Positions 16,678-25,710 of a stretch of 64,000 nt of DNA are shown piece by piece. Within the stretch, counting starts at the first letter, position 1, and the number at the start of each line of letters is the position of its first letter. Origin of the DNA: Pinibacter aurantiacus (GTDB lineage Bacteria; Bacteroidota; Bacteroidia; Chitinophagales; Chitinophagaceae); assembly GCF_019130065.1 (NCBI RefSeq), contig NZ_JAHSPG010000016.1, positions 434,001 through 498,000 on the forward strand, written 5' to 3'. Made by a program: the position numbers and the translations under genes. Below the pieces are notes generated by a model, which saw only the letters and a program-made list of their open reading frames with translations, had not been told where the DNA came from and did not search any database.

Positions 16678-17259
16678 CTACGCCTTTTCGAATTCTTTTA
16701 TCTCATTCTTAATGCTCAGCAGATAATCGATATCATCATAGCCGTTCAGTAAGCATGTTTTTTTATAGTTGTTGATGTCAAAGCTTGTCTGTTCGCCTGT
16801 CGCGTCAATCGTGATGGTTTGCGCTTCGAGGTTTACAGTTAAAGTTGCCTCGTTGCCCAGTGCGAATATCTTTTGCAGGAACTCTTCTGAAACGGTTACT
16901 GGCAAAACGCCATTGTTCTGTGCATTGTTTTTAAAGATGTCAGCAAAGAAGCTGGACACTACCACGCGGAAACCATAATCGTCAACGGCCCAAGCGGCAT
17001 GCTCTCTTGAAGAACCGCAACCGAAGTTCTTGCCTGCTACCAAAATCTCACCAGAGAAGTTTGGATTGTTCAGCGGGAAATCTGCTTTAGGCTCCAGTTC
17101 GTTATCGTTGTTATAGCGCCAGTCGCGGAAAAGGTTTTTACCAAAACCTTCACGAGTGGTAGCTTTTAGAAAACGTGCTGGAATGATCTGGTCCGTATCA
17201 ATATTTTCAATTGCTATCGGAACGAATCTGCTTTTTACTATGTTAAGAGGTTTGCTCAT
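16678..17259 (-). CDS. leuD: 3-isopropylmalate dehydratase small subunit
   Basis: LeuD is the swivel-domain subunit that joins LeuC to isomerise 2-isopropylmalate to 3-isopropylmalate. The 193-residue protein has [13 protein letters not shown] near the N-terminus and the substrate-binding signature [14 protein letters not shown] at about residues 78-91, followed by the [19 protein letters not shown] segment. Length is normal. It is separated from leuC by a methyltransferase gene, although the two subunits are usually encoded next to each other. Confidence 0.96.
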   Translation of the reverse strand: MSKPLNIVKSRFVPIAIENIDTDQIIPARFLKATTREGFGKNLFRDWRYNNDNELEPKADFPLNNPNFSGEILVAGKNFGCGSSREHAAWAVDDYGFRVVVSSFFADIFKNNAQNNGVLPVTVSEEFLQKIFALGNEATLTVNLEAQTITIDATGEQTSFDINNYKKTCLLNGYDDIDYLLSIKNEIKEFEKA

Positions 17260-17274
17260 AATTTTTGTTTTTTA

Positions 17275-17396
17275 TTTCACGCAAAGCAACGTAAGGGGCA
17301 AAGGCGCATAAGCTTCGTTTAACTTATCTTACAATAATTGTCAATATTTTTACGCAATCTTGGCGGCCTTTGCTTCTTTGCGCCTTTGCGTGAAAT
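17275..17396. repeat. Inverted repeat, TTTCACGCAAAGGCGC family, between methyltransferase and leuD
   Basis: The left arm runs TTTCACGCAAAGCAACGTAA and then GGGGCAAAGGCGC; the right arm ends GCGCCTTTGCGTGAAA. The repeat fills the gap between the methyltransferase gene and leuD. Single arms of the same family occur near 13335, 18204 and 31051. Confidence 0.75.
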
Positions 17397-17403
17397 TTAA
17401 TTG

Positions 17404-18189
17404 TTACACTCGAACGGCTTTCACCCTCAGTCTCACATAATCTGCGTACCATATGCCGTCTTTATAAAAATCGCGTCGTAAGTATTCGACTGCTTTTTTG
17501 ATAACTGTTTCGCTTTCGGCGGCTGAAATTTGCGAAAAGAAAAATCCGCCAAACATCCTGATCCAGTTTTCCATTCCGTTTTCGCCTTCCAGCTTTGTTG
17601 GCCTGTCGAAATGAGCTGCCGTCGTCACTCTGAAACCTTGTCTTTCCAACATCGCTGTGTATTCGCTAAGGGATGGAAAGAACCAGAATTCATTTGACAA
17701 TTTATCAGACAATCCTTCTGAGGCCATCGCTTTTTTTACCGCCGTTACGATGCTTTTCACATTTCCTCTGCCACCCATTTCTATTACCAGTCGGCCGCCT
17801 TTTTTTAAGTTGTCGTACATACAAGCCACTGCTTTTTCTGCGTCTGTGATCCAGTGCAGCGTGGCATTGGAAAAGATTGCATCAAAGGGTTGGCCAAAAG
17901 AAAAGTTCGTCGCATCCTTCACTTCGAAAGTCAAACCCGGAAAAGTGGCTTTTGCTTTCTCGATCATTTCCGGTGATTTGTCCATGCCGGTTACGACTGC
18001 TCCGGTTGCCTGGATCTTTGCTGCCAGTTCTCCTGTTCCGCAACCCAGGTCAAGGATCTGTTCTCCCTGATGAGGCTGCAGCCACTCCAAAACATCCTCT
18101 CCGTATTTAGACACGAAGTTGTGTTTGGTATCGTACAACTCCGCGTTCCATGTTATGTTCGGGCTATATGTTGTATTTGCTACGCTCAT
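17404..18189 (-). CDS. Class I SAM-dependent methyltransferase, Tam-like
   Basis: A 261-residue Rossmann methyltransferase: motif I ILDLGCGTGELAAKI at about residues 45-59, the acidic residue binding the SAM ribose in VVTGMDKSPEMIEKA, and IFSNATLHWITD at about 108-119, which resembles the IFANASLQWLPD of E. coli trans-aconitate 2-methyltransferase (Tam). It is inside the leucine operon between leuC and leuD. The yeast relative Tmt1 methylates trans-aconitate and also 3-isopropylmalate, a leucine intermediate, so an isopropylmalate-type substrate is a reasonable idea from context. The fold is certain; the substrate is a hypothesis. Confidence 0.82.
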   Translation of the reverse strand: MSVANTTYSPNITWNAELYDTKHNFVSKYGEDVLEWLQPHQGEQILDLGCGTGELAAKIQATGAVVTGMDKSPEMIEKAKATFPGLTFEVKDATNFSFGQPFDAIFSNATLHWITDAEKAVACMYDNLKKGGRLVIEMGGRGNVKSIVTAVKKAMASEGLSDKLSNEFWFFPSLSEYTAMLERQGFRVTTAAHFDRPTKLEGENGMENWIRMFGGFFFSQISAAESETVIKKAVEYLRRDFYKDGIWYADYVRLRVKAVRV

Positions 18190-18223
18190 AAAATTTGTCT
18201 GTTTTCACGCAAAGGACGAAAGG

Positions 18224-18318
18224 GAGAACACAGATTTTCATGATTTTCAAGATTGGTCAAGATGATTTTTAGGAATAAGATCATAATAAATCATCACGAT
18301 CTTGAAAATCTGCGTTCC
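18224..18318. repeat. Inverted repeat, GATTTTCAAGATTG family, between leuC and methyltransferase
   Basis: GAACACAGATTTTCATGATT and the following TTCAAGATTGGTCAAGATGA are mirrored by ATCATCACGATCTTGAAAAT and CTGCGTTC. The same family recurs at 19732-19873. Confidence 0.75.
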
Positions 18319-18324
18319 TGTATT

Positions 18325-19719
18325 TTAAATCATCTCTCTCACATCACTAATAACACCAGTGATGGCAGCAGCAGCAGCAGTCAGTGGGCTGGCAAGCAAT
18401 GTTCTTGCACCGGCGCCCTGGCGGCCTTCAAAGTTTCTGTTGCTTGTAGATATGCAGTATTTGCCTGCAGGAATCTTGTCTTCATTCATACCAAGGCATG
18501 CAGAGCAACCTGGCTGGCGAAGCTGGAATCCGGCTGCTTCCAATATTTTATCGATACCTTCTTCTTTTGCTTGTGCTTCTACTTGTTTAGAACCCGGCAC
18601 GATCCATACTTCCACGTCGTCAGATTTCTTTTTGCCTTTCACAAAAGAGGCAACTGCTCTCAGATCCTCAATTCTTGCATTGGTACAGCTACCAATGAAC
18701 ACGTAATCGACTTTATGACCTTTGATCTTTTCGCCTGGCTCAAAGCCCATGTATTGCAATGATTTCAGGAAAGAAGGTTTTTCTTTGTCGTCGATCGATT
18801 TTTCAGAAGGAATGTTTTCATTTACGCTGATGCCCATACCAGGGTTGGTTCCGTAAGTAACCATGGGTTCGATGTCTTCTGCTTTGATGTTGATTTCCAC
18901 ATCAAATTTTGCATCATCATCCGTGCGCAATGTTTTCCAGTAAGCAACCGCTTTATCCCAGTCAGCGCCTTGCGGAGCGAATTTTCTGCCTTTCACGTAG
19001 TTGATCGTTGTTTCATCGGGAGCGATCAAACCGCCACGGGCACCCATTTCGATGCTCATGTTGCAGATGGTCATGCGTGCTTCCATGCTCAATGCACGGA
19101 TAGCGCTACCAGCGTACTCAACAAAGTAACCTGTTGCCCCACTGGCAGATATTTTAGAAATGATGTAAAGAATGATGTCTTTAGAAGTAACGCCTTTGTG
19201 CAATTCACCGTCGATGGTGATGCGCATTTGTTTTGGTTTGCTTTGCAACAAACATTGTGTTGCCAAAACCATTTCTACTTCACTTGTTCCGATACCAAAT
19301 GCGATTGAACCAAAAGCACCGTGCGTAGAAGTGTGGCTGTCACCGCAAACCATTGTCATACCGGGTTGTGTAACGCCCAGCTCTGGCCCGATCACGTGAA
19401 CGATTCCCTGGTAAGGGTGACCAAGACCGTATAGTTCAATGCCGAATTCAGCACAGTTGTCAACCAGTTTTTGCACCTGCATTTTTGACAATGCCTCTTT
19501 AATAGGAAGGTGCTGATCGATCGTAGGTACGTTATGGTCCGCAGTTGCTACCACTTGTTTTACGTTGTGAACCGGAATGCCTCTTTTACGAAGACCGTCA
19601 AATGCTTGCGGAGACGTTACTTCGTGAATAAAATGCTTGTCGATATATAAAACAGAAGGACCTCCCTCAATGCTCTTCACCACGTGTTTGTTCCAGATCT
19701 TATCAAATAATGTGCTCAT
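18325..19719 (-). CDS. leuC: 3-isopropylmalate dehydratase large subunit
   Basis: LeuC carries the [4Fe-4S] cluster of isopropylmalate isomerase. The 464-residue protein starts at [10 protein letters not shown]; 13 upstream codons come from a repeat arm. The three cluster ligands are Cys345 ([14 protein letters not shown]), Cys405 and Cys408 ([12 protein letters not shown]), with the spacing of the E. coli enzyme. Aconitase-family substrate motifs such as [14 protein letters not shown] (about 124-137) are present. It follows leuA and precedes the methyltransferase gene. Dependence on an oxygen-sensitive cluster again points to the suf operon. Confidence 0.97.
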   Translation of the reverse strand: MSTLFDKIWNKHVVKSIEGGPSVLYIDKHFIHEVTSPQAFDGLRKRGIPVHNVKQVVATADHNVPTIDQHLPIKEALSKMQVQKLVDNCAEFGIELYGLGHPYQGIVHVIGPELGVTQPGMTMVCGDSHTSTHGAFGSIAFGIGTSEVEMVLATQCLLQSKPKQMRITIDGELHKGVTSKDIILYIISKISASGATGYFVEYAGSAIRALSMEARMTICNMSIEMGARGGLIAPDETTINYVKGRKFAPQGADWDKAVAYWKTLRTDDDAKFDVEINIKAEDIEPMVTYGTNPGMGISVNENIPSEKSIDDKEKPSFLKSLQYMGFEPGEKIKGHKVDYVFIGSCTNARIEDLRAVASFVKGKKKSDDVEVWIVPGSKQVEAQAKEEGIDKILEAAGFQLRQPGCSACLGMNEDKIPAGKYCISTSNRNFEGRQGAGARTLLASPLTAAAAAITGVISDVREMI

Positions 19720-19731
19720 GTTATGTTTTTT

Positions 19732-19873
19732 TGGAACGCAGATTTTCAAGATTGTCAAGATTTGTGATGATCTTTTTTTGTGCGTTCTTTTTGTTTTTTG
19801 TGGTTGTAATTGAATCTACAGATCGCTAAAGAAATCATGAGAAATCATGACAATCTTGAAAATCTGTGTTCCT
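19732..19873. repeat. Inverted repeat, GATTTTCAAGATTG family, between leuA and leuC
   Basis: GGAACGCAGATTTTCAAGAT and the adjoining TGTCAAGATT are mirrored by AATCATGACAATCTTGAAAA and TCTGTGTTCC. The arms are separated by about 70 bp. Confidence 0.75.
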
Positions 19874-19876
19874 CTC

Positions 19877-21034
19877 TTACGCGCTTGCAAATTGTGTAGC
19901 CATTTCCTTCAAATCCTCATCCAGCACTTCTTTTTTCTTATCTGCAACTTTCAGGAATTCGCTATAAAGAGTGTCGATATCGTTTCTGTTGAATTCGAAG
20001 CCCAGTTTCAGGAAACGGTGTGCCAGAGCAGAACGGCCGCTTCTCGCAGTCAATACGATCTTAGAACCATCTGCACCAACTTCTTCCGGAGTCATGATCT
20101 CGTAAGTGGTAGCTTCTTTTAAGAAACCATCCTGGTGAATGCCTGAAGAGTGGGCAAATGCATTTGCGCCAACAACTGCTTTGTTTGGCTGAACCGGCAT
20201 ACGCATAGTATCAGAAACCAATTGGCTAAGAGGGTTCAGTTTTTCTGTTTTAATGTTAGTGAACAGGCCAAGATCATTGTGTTTTTTGATGATCATCACC
20301 ACTTCTTCCAATGAAGTGTTACCAGCTCTTTCACCTATACCGTTGATGGTACATTCGATTTGTCTTGCGCCCGCGATAGCACCTGCGATAGAGTTTGCAG
20401 TAGCAAGGCCAAGGTCGTTGTGGCAATGGCAGGAAATGATCGCTTTGTCGATGTTAGGAACGTTATTCACTAAGTAAGCGATCTTTTCGCCGTATTGATG
20501 TGGCAGGCAATAGCCCGTAGTATCCGGAATATTTACAACTGTGGCGCCCGCAGCGATAACAGTTTCGATCAATTTTGCGAGGAAAGGAAGATCGGCACGG
20601 CCGGCATCTTCAGCGAAGAATTCAACATCCGGTACAAGGTTGCGGGCAAGTATGGTCGCTTTTCTTGCACGCTCAATAATGTCTTCGCGGGTAGTGTTGA
20701 ACTTGTGTTTGATGTGGATATCAGAAGAACCGATACCTGTGTGGATGCGTGGGCGTACAGCATGCTTCAGTGCTTGTGCCGCCACTTCTATATCTTTTTG
20801 CACGGCACGAGTAAGGCCACAGACCGTTGCATTTTTTATCACTTTAGAGATTGCTTCCACGGAAGCAAAGTCGCCCGGACTGGATATTGGAAATCCGGCT
20901 TCGATGATATCAACACCCAAATCTTCGAGTGCCAATGCAAGTTCTACTTTTTCAGCAGTATTGAGTTTACAACCTGGAACCTGTTCGCCATCTCTAAGTG
21001 TGGTGTCAAAAATTTGGATTTGATTTGAAGCCAT
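19877..21034 (-). CDS. leuA: 2-isopropylmalate synthase, short form
   Basis: LeuA condenses acetyl-CoA with 2-oxoisovalerate, the committed step to leucine. The 385-residue protein has the DRE-TIM signature [14 protein letters not shown] at the N-terminus, the metal-binding histidines in [16 protein letters not shown] and the [10 protein letters not shown] motif. It ends after the communication subdomain (near [20 protein letters not shown]), so it lacks the roughly 120-residue C-terminal domain that binds leucine in the 523-residue E. coli enzyme. Direct feedback inhibition by leucine at that site is therefore unlikely. It is the first gene of the leftward leu-ilv locus. Confidence 0.95.
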   Translation of the reverse strand: MASNQIQIFDTTLRDGEQVPGCKLNTAEKVELALALEDLGVDIIEAGFPISSPGDFASVEAISKVIKNATVCGLTRAVQKDIEVAAQALKHAVRPRIHTGIGSSDIHIKHKFNTTREDIIERARKATILARNLVPDVEFFAEDAGRADLPFLAKLIETVIAAGATVVNIPDTTGYCLPHQYGEKIAYLVNNVPNIDKAIISCHCHNDLGLATANSIAGAIAGARQIECTINGIGERAGNTSLEEVVMIIKKHNDLGLFTNIKTEKLNPLSQLVSDTMRMPVQPNKAVVGANAFAHSSGIHQDGFLKEATTYEIMTPEEVGADGSKIVLTARSGRSALAHRFLKLGFEFNRNDIDTLYSEFLKVADKKKEVLDEDLKEMATQFASA

Positions 21035-21064
21035 AGTAATAAATTGATTTTTAAAACGTCTGTA

Positions 21065-21115
21065 CTAAATTTGTGTGCTTGCATAACACAGACCTGCATA
21101 TTCGAAAGTATTCAT
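21065..21115 (-). CDS. Possible short leader ORF upstream of leuA, 16 residues
   Basis: On the minus strand an ATG at 21115 opens a 16-codon frame (MNTFEYAGLCYASTQI) ending 30 bp before leuA. A weak promoter (TTG at 21168-21166, 22-bp spacer, TTACTTTG at 21143-21136) would start transcription close to its ATG, the same arrangement as the ilv leader. GTCTGT (minus, near 21094-21089) can pair with ACAGAC (near 21063-21058), and GTGT with ACAC inside, but no U-tract follows and only one Leu codon is present. This may be chance. Confidence 0.25.
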   Translation of the reverse strand: MNTFEYAGLCYASTQI

Positions 21116-21224
21116 CTCTTAGGGGGATAAAAAATCAAAGTAAAGGGTGTTTTACAGGGTGTAATCAAGATAAAATTTAGCTAAAACGCTCACTAGCATT
21201 GAATTGTAAAGAAAAGTAAATACG

Positions 21225-22781
21225 ATGCCCAACCGCTCAACAGATGCTTTATTTCAGCTTATAAAATCGCTCGAAAAGTCGGAAAAAAGGAATTTTAAGC
21301 TGTATGTAAACAGGAATAGTTCAACCGAGGACCTGAAAACGGTGCAACTTTTTGATGCTCTGGACAAAATGGAGAACTACGATGAGCCGCTTTTACTGAA
21401 GAAAAATCCGGAAATACGAAAACAGCAGCTTTCCAACATAAAAGCCAGCTTGTACAGGCAAATATTATCCAGCCTTCGCCTGATTAAAGATGCAGATAAC
21501 ATTGATATTCAATTAAATGAGTTGATGGGCTTTGCCCGAATCCTTTATAACAAGGGCCTTTATTTGCAAAGCTTGAAAACCCTGGAAAAGCTAAAGGAGA
21601 TCGCTTCGGAACACAACCAGGTCACGTTCATGCAGCAGGCGCTCTTCTTTGAGAAAAAAATTGAGATGCTGCACATTACCCGCAGTATGCAGGATAGGGC
21701 AGAGAAGCTGACCGAACAGGCAGATTACGTTAATAAAAGGCTGAATATCATCAGCCAGCTTTCAGATCTTTCCTTGTTGCTCTACAGCTGGTACATTAAA
21801 AATGGCCATGCCCGCAACGAAAAAGACGAAGAAGAGGTAGATAAGTTTTTCGAGAGACACCTTATTAATATAGACGGGGAAAATATTACGGGCTTTTACG
21901 GAAGGCTCTACTGGTACCAAAGCAATTGCTGGAAAGGGTTCATCAAGCAGAATTTTCTTCAATATTATCGCTATACGCAAAAATGGTTCGACCTGTTTGA
22001 GCATAATAAAAAAATGATTCCGGTGGAGTCTATCTATTATCTCAAGGCGATGCACAATCTGCTGAGTGCGCATTTTGCATTGGGCAACCGCGGCAAATTT
22101 GCGGAGGTACTTAAAGCACTGGAAGAGTTTTCGGAAACCAAAGAGGTAGTCCAAAATGCCAACACGAAAATTCAGACATTTATTTACCTCTACACTGCCA
22201 AAATAAATAAGCATTTTATGGAAGGCAATTTTACGGAAGGCCTACACCTGGTGCAGGAAATTGAGGACAGGATTGAAGAATATGAATTGCAGATAGACCG
22301 CCACCGTATTTTGGTGCTGTATTATAAAATTGCCTGCTTATATTTTGGCAGCGGTGACAATGAAAAAGCAATTGACTATCTCAACAAGATCATTCACTGG
22401 AAAGTAGACCTGCGCACGGACTTGCAATGCTACGCTCGTCTGTTGCATCTGATTGCTCACTACGAGCTGGGCAATTTTGATTTGCTGGAATATCTCACCA
22501 AATCTGTTTATCGCTTCATGGCAAAAATGGAAAACCTGAGTTTGGTAGAAGAGGAGATGTTCAAATTTTTGCGCAGCGCCTTTCAGCTTTCTCCAAAGGA
22601 AATAAAGCCCGCTTTTGAAAAGTTGCTGGATAAATTAAAAAGCCAGGAAAACAACCGTTTCGAAACCCGCGCCTTTCAATATCTTGACGTTATTTCATGG
22701 CTGGAAAGCAAGATACAGGGACGCCAGGTGCAGGATGTGATAAGGGAGAAGTATTTGGATAGGAAGAAAACGAGTTGTTAG
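21225..22781 (+). CDS. Helical-repeat (TPR-like) protein of unknown function
   Basis: The 518-residue protein has no signal peptide or membrane segment. It is almost entirely helical, with TPR-like units such as YNKGLYLQSLKTLEKLKEIA (about 104-123), ALGNRGKFAEVLKALEEF (about 285-302) and YFGSGDNEKAIDYLNKII (about 380-397). The N-terminus (LFQLIKSLEKSEKRNFKLY) is characteristic of a conserved Bacteroidota protein with no assigned function. It is divergent from leuA with a 190-bp shared upstream region. A CACTAAG-family hairpin follows its stop codon. Confidence 0.78.
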   Translation: MPNRSTDALFQLIKSLEKSEKRNFKLYVNRNSSTEDLKTVQLFDALDKMENYDEPLLLKKNPEIRKQQLSNIKASLYRQILSSLRLIKDADNIDIQLNELMGFARILYNKGLYLQSLKTLEKLKEIASEHNQVTFMQQALFFEKKIEMLHITRSMQDRAEKLTEQADYVNKRLNIISQLSDLSLLLYSWYIKNGHARNEKDEEEVDKFFERHLINIDGENITGFYGRLYWYQSNCWKGFIKQNFLQYYRYTQKWFDLFEHNKKMIPVESIYYLKAMHNLLSAHFALGNRGKFAEVLKALEEFSETKEVVQNANTKIQTFIYLYTAKINKHFMEGNFTEGLHLVQEIEDRIEEYELQIDRHRILVLYYKIACLYFGSGDNEKAIDYLNKIIHWKVDLRTDLQCYARLLHLIAHYELGNFDLLEYLTKSVYRFMAKMENLSLVEEEMFKFLRSAFQLSPKEIKPAFEKLLDKLKSQENNRFETRAFQYLDVISWLESKIQGRQVQDVIREKYLDRKKTSC

Positions 22782-22806
22782 ATGCGATTTATGTAAGACT
22801 CTCTCT

Positions 22807-22896
22807 TTACCACTAAGACACTAAGCCCCACTAAGGGTGCCTGAAATTTGAGCCATTTCTTAGTGAGGCTTAGTGGACTTAGTGTCTTAGTGGTAA
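22807..22896. repeat. Inverted repeat of the CACTAAG family
   Basis: TACCACTAAGACACTAAGCC in the left arm is mirrored in the right arm ending GGACTTAGTGTCTTAGTGGTA (21 nt overlap, read from about 22874). The repeat lies between convergent genes and is the second member of the family at 473-568. Confidence 0.8.
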
Positions 22897-22936
22897 ACCT
22901 CGCACTTCGACCTTAATGACAGATAGACTCAAACAA

Positions 22937-23434
22937 CTACTGCTTCTCCACATACATTTCCCCTTCTGTAATGCTCACTGCACTGGTTCCGTTATACGCT
23001 TTCGCGCTAAATGTTCCCTTGATCGTTTTGTCCGTAATTTCTGTGATATCAAGTTTTACGAATTCATCAGTGTTGTGTGGCAGATTTGAAGTCGTGTATT
23101 TTTTGCCGTCTTTATCGTAGTAGGTGAAATTTAGTGTGGTAGTGAACTTGGGCACATCAGCGGCGTTAATATGTGCAACGTTGGCACCGTTCAATGCGAA
23201 CTCAATATAGTCGGGCGTTGCTTCTAATGCCGAGTCCAATAGAGATGCACGAAAAAAGTTGACGCCCACATTCTGTGGAACGCTATATTGAAAAGAGGCC
23301 TGGTAATTGAAGTTTTGCTGTTCACCGTTCACCTTAAAATTGATATGATAAGCGGACGAAGCGGAATCGTTATTTTTTTTGCAGCCTGCAAACATTAATA
23401 AAGTCAGGCAGCATATTGCGGTTATGAACTTCAT
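22937..23434 (-). CDS. Hypothetical lipoprotein
   Basis: A 165-residue lipoprotein with a lipobox MFAGC and Cys18 followed by KKNND, a signal typical of this window. The mature part looks like a beta-sandwich (INFKVNGEQQNFNYQASFQY ... GTFSAKAYNGTSAVSITEGE), a pattern common in Bacteroidota surface lipoproteins of unknown function. It is convergent with the helical-repeat gene and divergent from the sigma factor gene. I do not recognise a named family. Confidence 0.7.
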   Translation of the reverse strand: MKFITAICCLTLLMFAGCKKNNDSASSAYHINFKVNGEQQNFNYQASFQYSVPQNVGVNFFRASLLDSALEATPDYIEFALNGANVAHINAADVPKFTTTLNFTYYDKDGKKYTTSNLPHNTDEFVKLDITEITDKTIKGTFSAKAYNGTSAVSITEGEMYVEKQ

Positions 23435-23607
23435 AGAAGGTTGTTAGAGTTTGTGAGGGCTTAAAAATAGTGAATAATTCTACTTTTCAACCATGCAAAA
23501 TGGAGAGTTCACGATAAGATAAAAAGATGTTCTCTAAAAAAAGTTCCACCGCATTTAAAAATTACTGGGAAAATCTGTTTTAATTTGTTCAATACCTAAA
23601 GCTAGGC

Positions 23608-24144
23608 ATGAGTAACTTTGGCGACCATTTAATACTGCAATTGATCAAGGAAGGGCAGATTGAAGGATACCGGGCATTATTTGCCAGGTATTACAAGCCG
23701 CTATGCATGCAAGCCTACTTACTGCTTAAGAATAATGAAGATGCGGAAGATGTGGTACAATCGACCTTCATCTATTTGTGGAACAATAACAAATTCGAAA
23801 ATATCCAAACATCCTTATCCGCCTACCTTGGTACTTCTGTGCGGCATGCCTGCCTGACTCATTTACGTAAATCGAGAAAGGAGCAGGAGGGAATGGACGA
23901 TTACCTTACTCTAAATGCTTCCGACGACCATCATGATGTGGAACACATGGATGAAGTGTTTAAAAAAATGGAGGGTGAAATAGAACAATTGCCCACGCAG
24001 TGCAAACAGATTTTTCAACTGGTGTATTTTGAAAAAAAGAGTTACCAGGAAGCGGCAGACTCGGCGGGAGTTTCAATTAATACAGTAAAGACCCAATTGA
24101 AGATTGCCATGAGCCGTTTGCGAGCAGCCATGAAGGAACAATAA
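23608..24144 (+). CDS. ECF RNA polymerase sigma factor (FecI type)
   Basis: The 178-residue protein has sigma70 region 2 (YYKPLCMQAYLLLKNNEDAE, then DVVQSTFIYLWNN, residues about 27-60) and region 4 (LPTQCKQIFQLVYFEKKSYQ, then EAADSAGVSINTVKTQLKIA, about 132-170), with no region 3. It belongs to the Bacteroidota FecI-like group that pairs with FecR anti-sigma factors and TonB-dependent receptors. A fecR gene and a susC gene with an STN signalling domain follow directly, so it probably activates this locus when the receptor is occupied. Confidence 0.95.
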   Translation: MSNFGDHLILQLIKEGQIEGYRALFARYYKPLCMQAYLLLKNNEDAEDVVQSTFIYLWNNNKFENIQTSLSAYLGTSVRHACLTHLRKSRKEQEGMDDYLTLNASDDHHDVEHMDEVFKKMEGEIEQLPTQCKQIFQLVYFEKKSYQEAADSAGVSINTVKTQLKIAMSRLRAAMKEQ

Positions 24145-24249
24145 ATTGAAATAAGGGGAAACAAAATATTGATTTGAAAAAAAGTTTAAAAAACATGAAA
24201 ATCCTTTCACCTGATTTTTGAAAAAAACACTCTATAGTTAAATGAACTT

Positions 24250-25416
24250 ATGCCATTTGATCAAGACCATATAGAACAACTCATTGTCCAAAAGCTTATG
24301 GGAGAAATTACTCCGCAGGAAAATGAGGAGTTGGAGCTGCTGATACAGGAAAATGAATCGGCAAGATCGCTATGGCTTGACATGAAGAATGCGCATGATT
24401 TCTTTTCTGCCGGCACGGCTGCCAATGACTTTGACGATAAAAAGGCCTGGGAAAAAATAGAAGGTCAACTGATTATTTCTCCAACTGTTAGTGTTCAAAA
24501 AAAGTCTCCTACCTTCTTTACCAGAAAAAGATCGCTTGCATTTGCTGCGTTGTTATTTGTAATAGCTGTTGGTGGAGCTGTTTTCCTCTTTAATAAAAAG
24601 GAAGAGCATCCTGCACTGGCAGCCAATGGTATTGTGTTGAAAATGTCCAACGGAAAAACCATTGAAATTCCGGGCGGCGAACAGGAAATGAATGTGGAGC
24701 AGTCCGGTTCAGATGCTTCATTTAAGCTCACAGATGGAAGTGTTTTGACCTCTGCCAGCAAGGAAAAGCTCAACAAAGACGAATACAATACTATATATGT
24801 TCCTGCGGGAAAGGATTACCACATGGTGCTTCCCGATGGTTCTGAAGTGTGGTTGAATGCACTGACAGAATTCAAATTTCCATTATCTTTTTCAGGTGAT
24901 ACCAGAACGGTTACTATCAAAGGAGAAGGATTTTTTAAAGTGACTCACCAAAGCAGCAGACCCTTTATAGTGAAAAGCCCAGAGATGAACGTAAAAGTTT
25001 TGGGGACAGAGTTCAATATCAAATGCTACGAGGATGAACCTGAAAAAACTTCTTTGGTAACAGGGAAGGTTGCATTGCAAGCGCATAACGGTAAGGATAC
25101 TGTGCTTATTCCAGGCAAAGAAGCAGAGATAAACGATGGTAAATTTCAAATATCAGATTTTGAACAAGATGTTACTTTGTCGTGGTTAAAAGGCATCTAT
25201 GTATTTAATAACCAGGACCTGCGTCATTTACAATCCATCATTAAAAGATGGTACAATATGGAAGTGGTAATTGAAGAAGAAACCCTTGCCAATAAAAGGT
25301 TTACAGGTACAGTTGAGAAGAATAAACCAGTTGAGGAATTCCTCAATTCCCTTACAAAAAGCTCCGATTTAAAATTCCATGTGAAGAATAAACAGGTTGT
25401 TTTTCATACGAAATAA
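24250..25416 (+). CDS. FecR-type anti-sigma factor
   Basis: The 388-residue protein has a cytoplasmic N-terminal sigma-binding region, one membrane helix at about residues 95-115 (SLAFAALLFVIAVGGAVFLF), a periplasmic FecR domain (PAGKDYHMVLPDGSEVWLNA through VLGTEFNIKCYE, about 180-270) and a C-terminal DUF4974/STN-like domain (YVFNNQDLRHLQSIIKRWYN, about 318-388). It should hold the sigma factor until the SusC-like receptor signals. The gap to susC contains two palindromic elements. Confidence 0.94.
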   Translation: MPFDQDHIEQLIVQKLMGEITPQENEELELLIQENESARSLWLDMKNAHDFFSAGTAANDFDDKKAWEKIEGQLIISPTVSVQKKSPTFFTRKRSLAFAALLFVIAVGGAVFLFNKKEEHPALAANGIVLKMSNGKTIEIPGGEQEMNVEQSGSDASFKLTDGSVLTSASKEKLNKDEYNTIYVPAGKDYHMVLPDGSEVWLNALTEFKFPLSFSGDTRTVTIKGEGFFKVTHQSSRPFIVKSPEMNVKVLGTEFNIKCYEDEPEKTSLVTGKVALQAHNGKDTVLIPGKEAEINDGKFQISDFEQDVTLSWLKGIYVFNNQDLRHLQSIIKRWYNMEVVIEEETLANKRFTGTVEKNKPVEEFLNSLTKSSDLKFHVKNKQVVFHTK

Positions 25417-25420
25417 TTCT

Positions 25421-25505
25421 GTAGAGACGCATGATAATGCGTCTCTGTTGCACGAATCGTAACCGCGAACGAATGTTAGGGAGACGCATTATCATGCGTC
25501 TATAC
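25421..25505. repeat. Two GAGACGCAT palindromes between fecR and susC
   Basis: AGAGACGCAT-gata-ATGCGTCTCT lies at 25423-25446 and GAGACGCAT-tatc-ATGCGTCT at 25481-25501. They are members of the family that is also found inside the ABC ATPase gene. They could form hairpins reducing read-through from fecR to susC. Confidence 0.85.
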
Positions 25506-25710
25506 GGGTGTCATATACCAACCAAACCCTGAACCTGTTTATTCATCAGCCTTCACGCAATTTTCCATTCTCAAAAGATCGCCGCAAAAGATACCACAAT
25601 GCCTACAAAATAATTTTTTTAAAAAAACTTAACGTTTACTTCACCCGTTCTGTTTGGAATTGATTCTAATAGTGTTGAATAGATTTTAAAACCAAAGTTT
25701 TTCAACTGCT

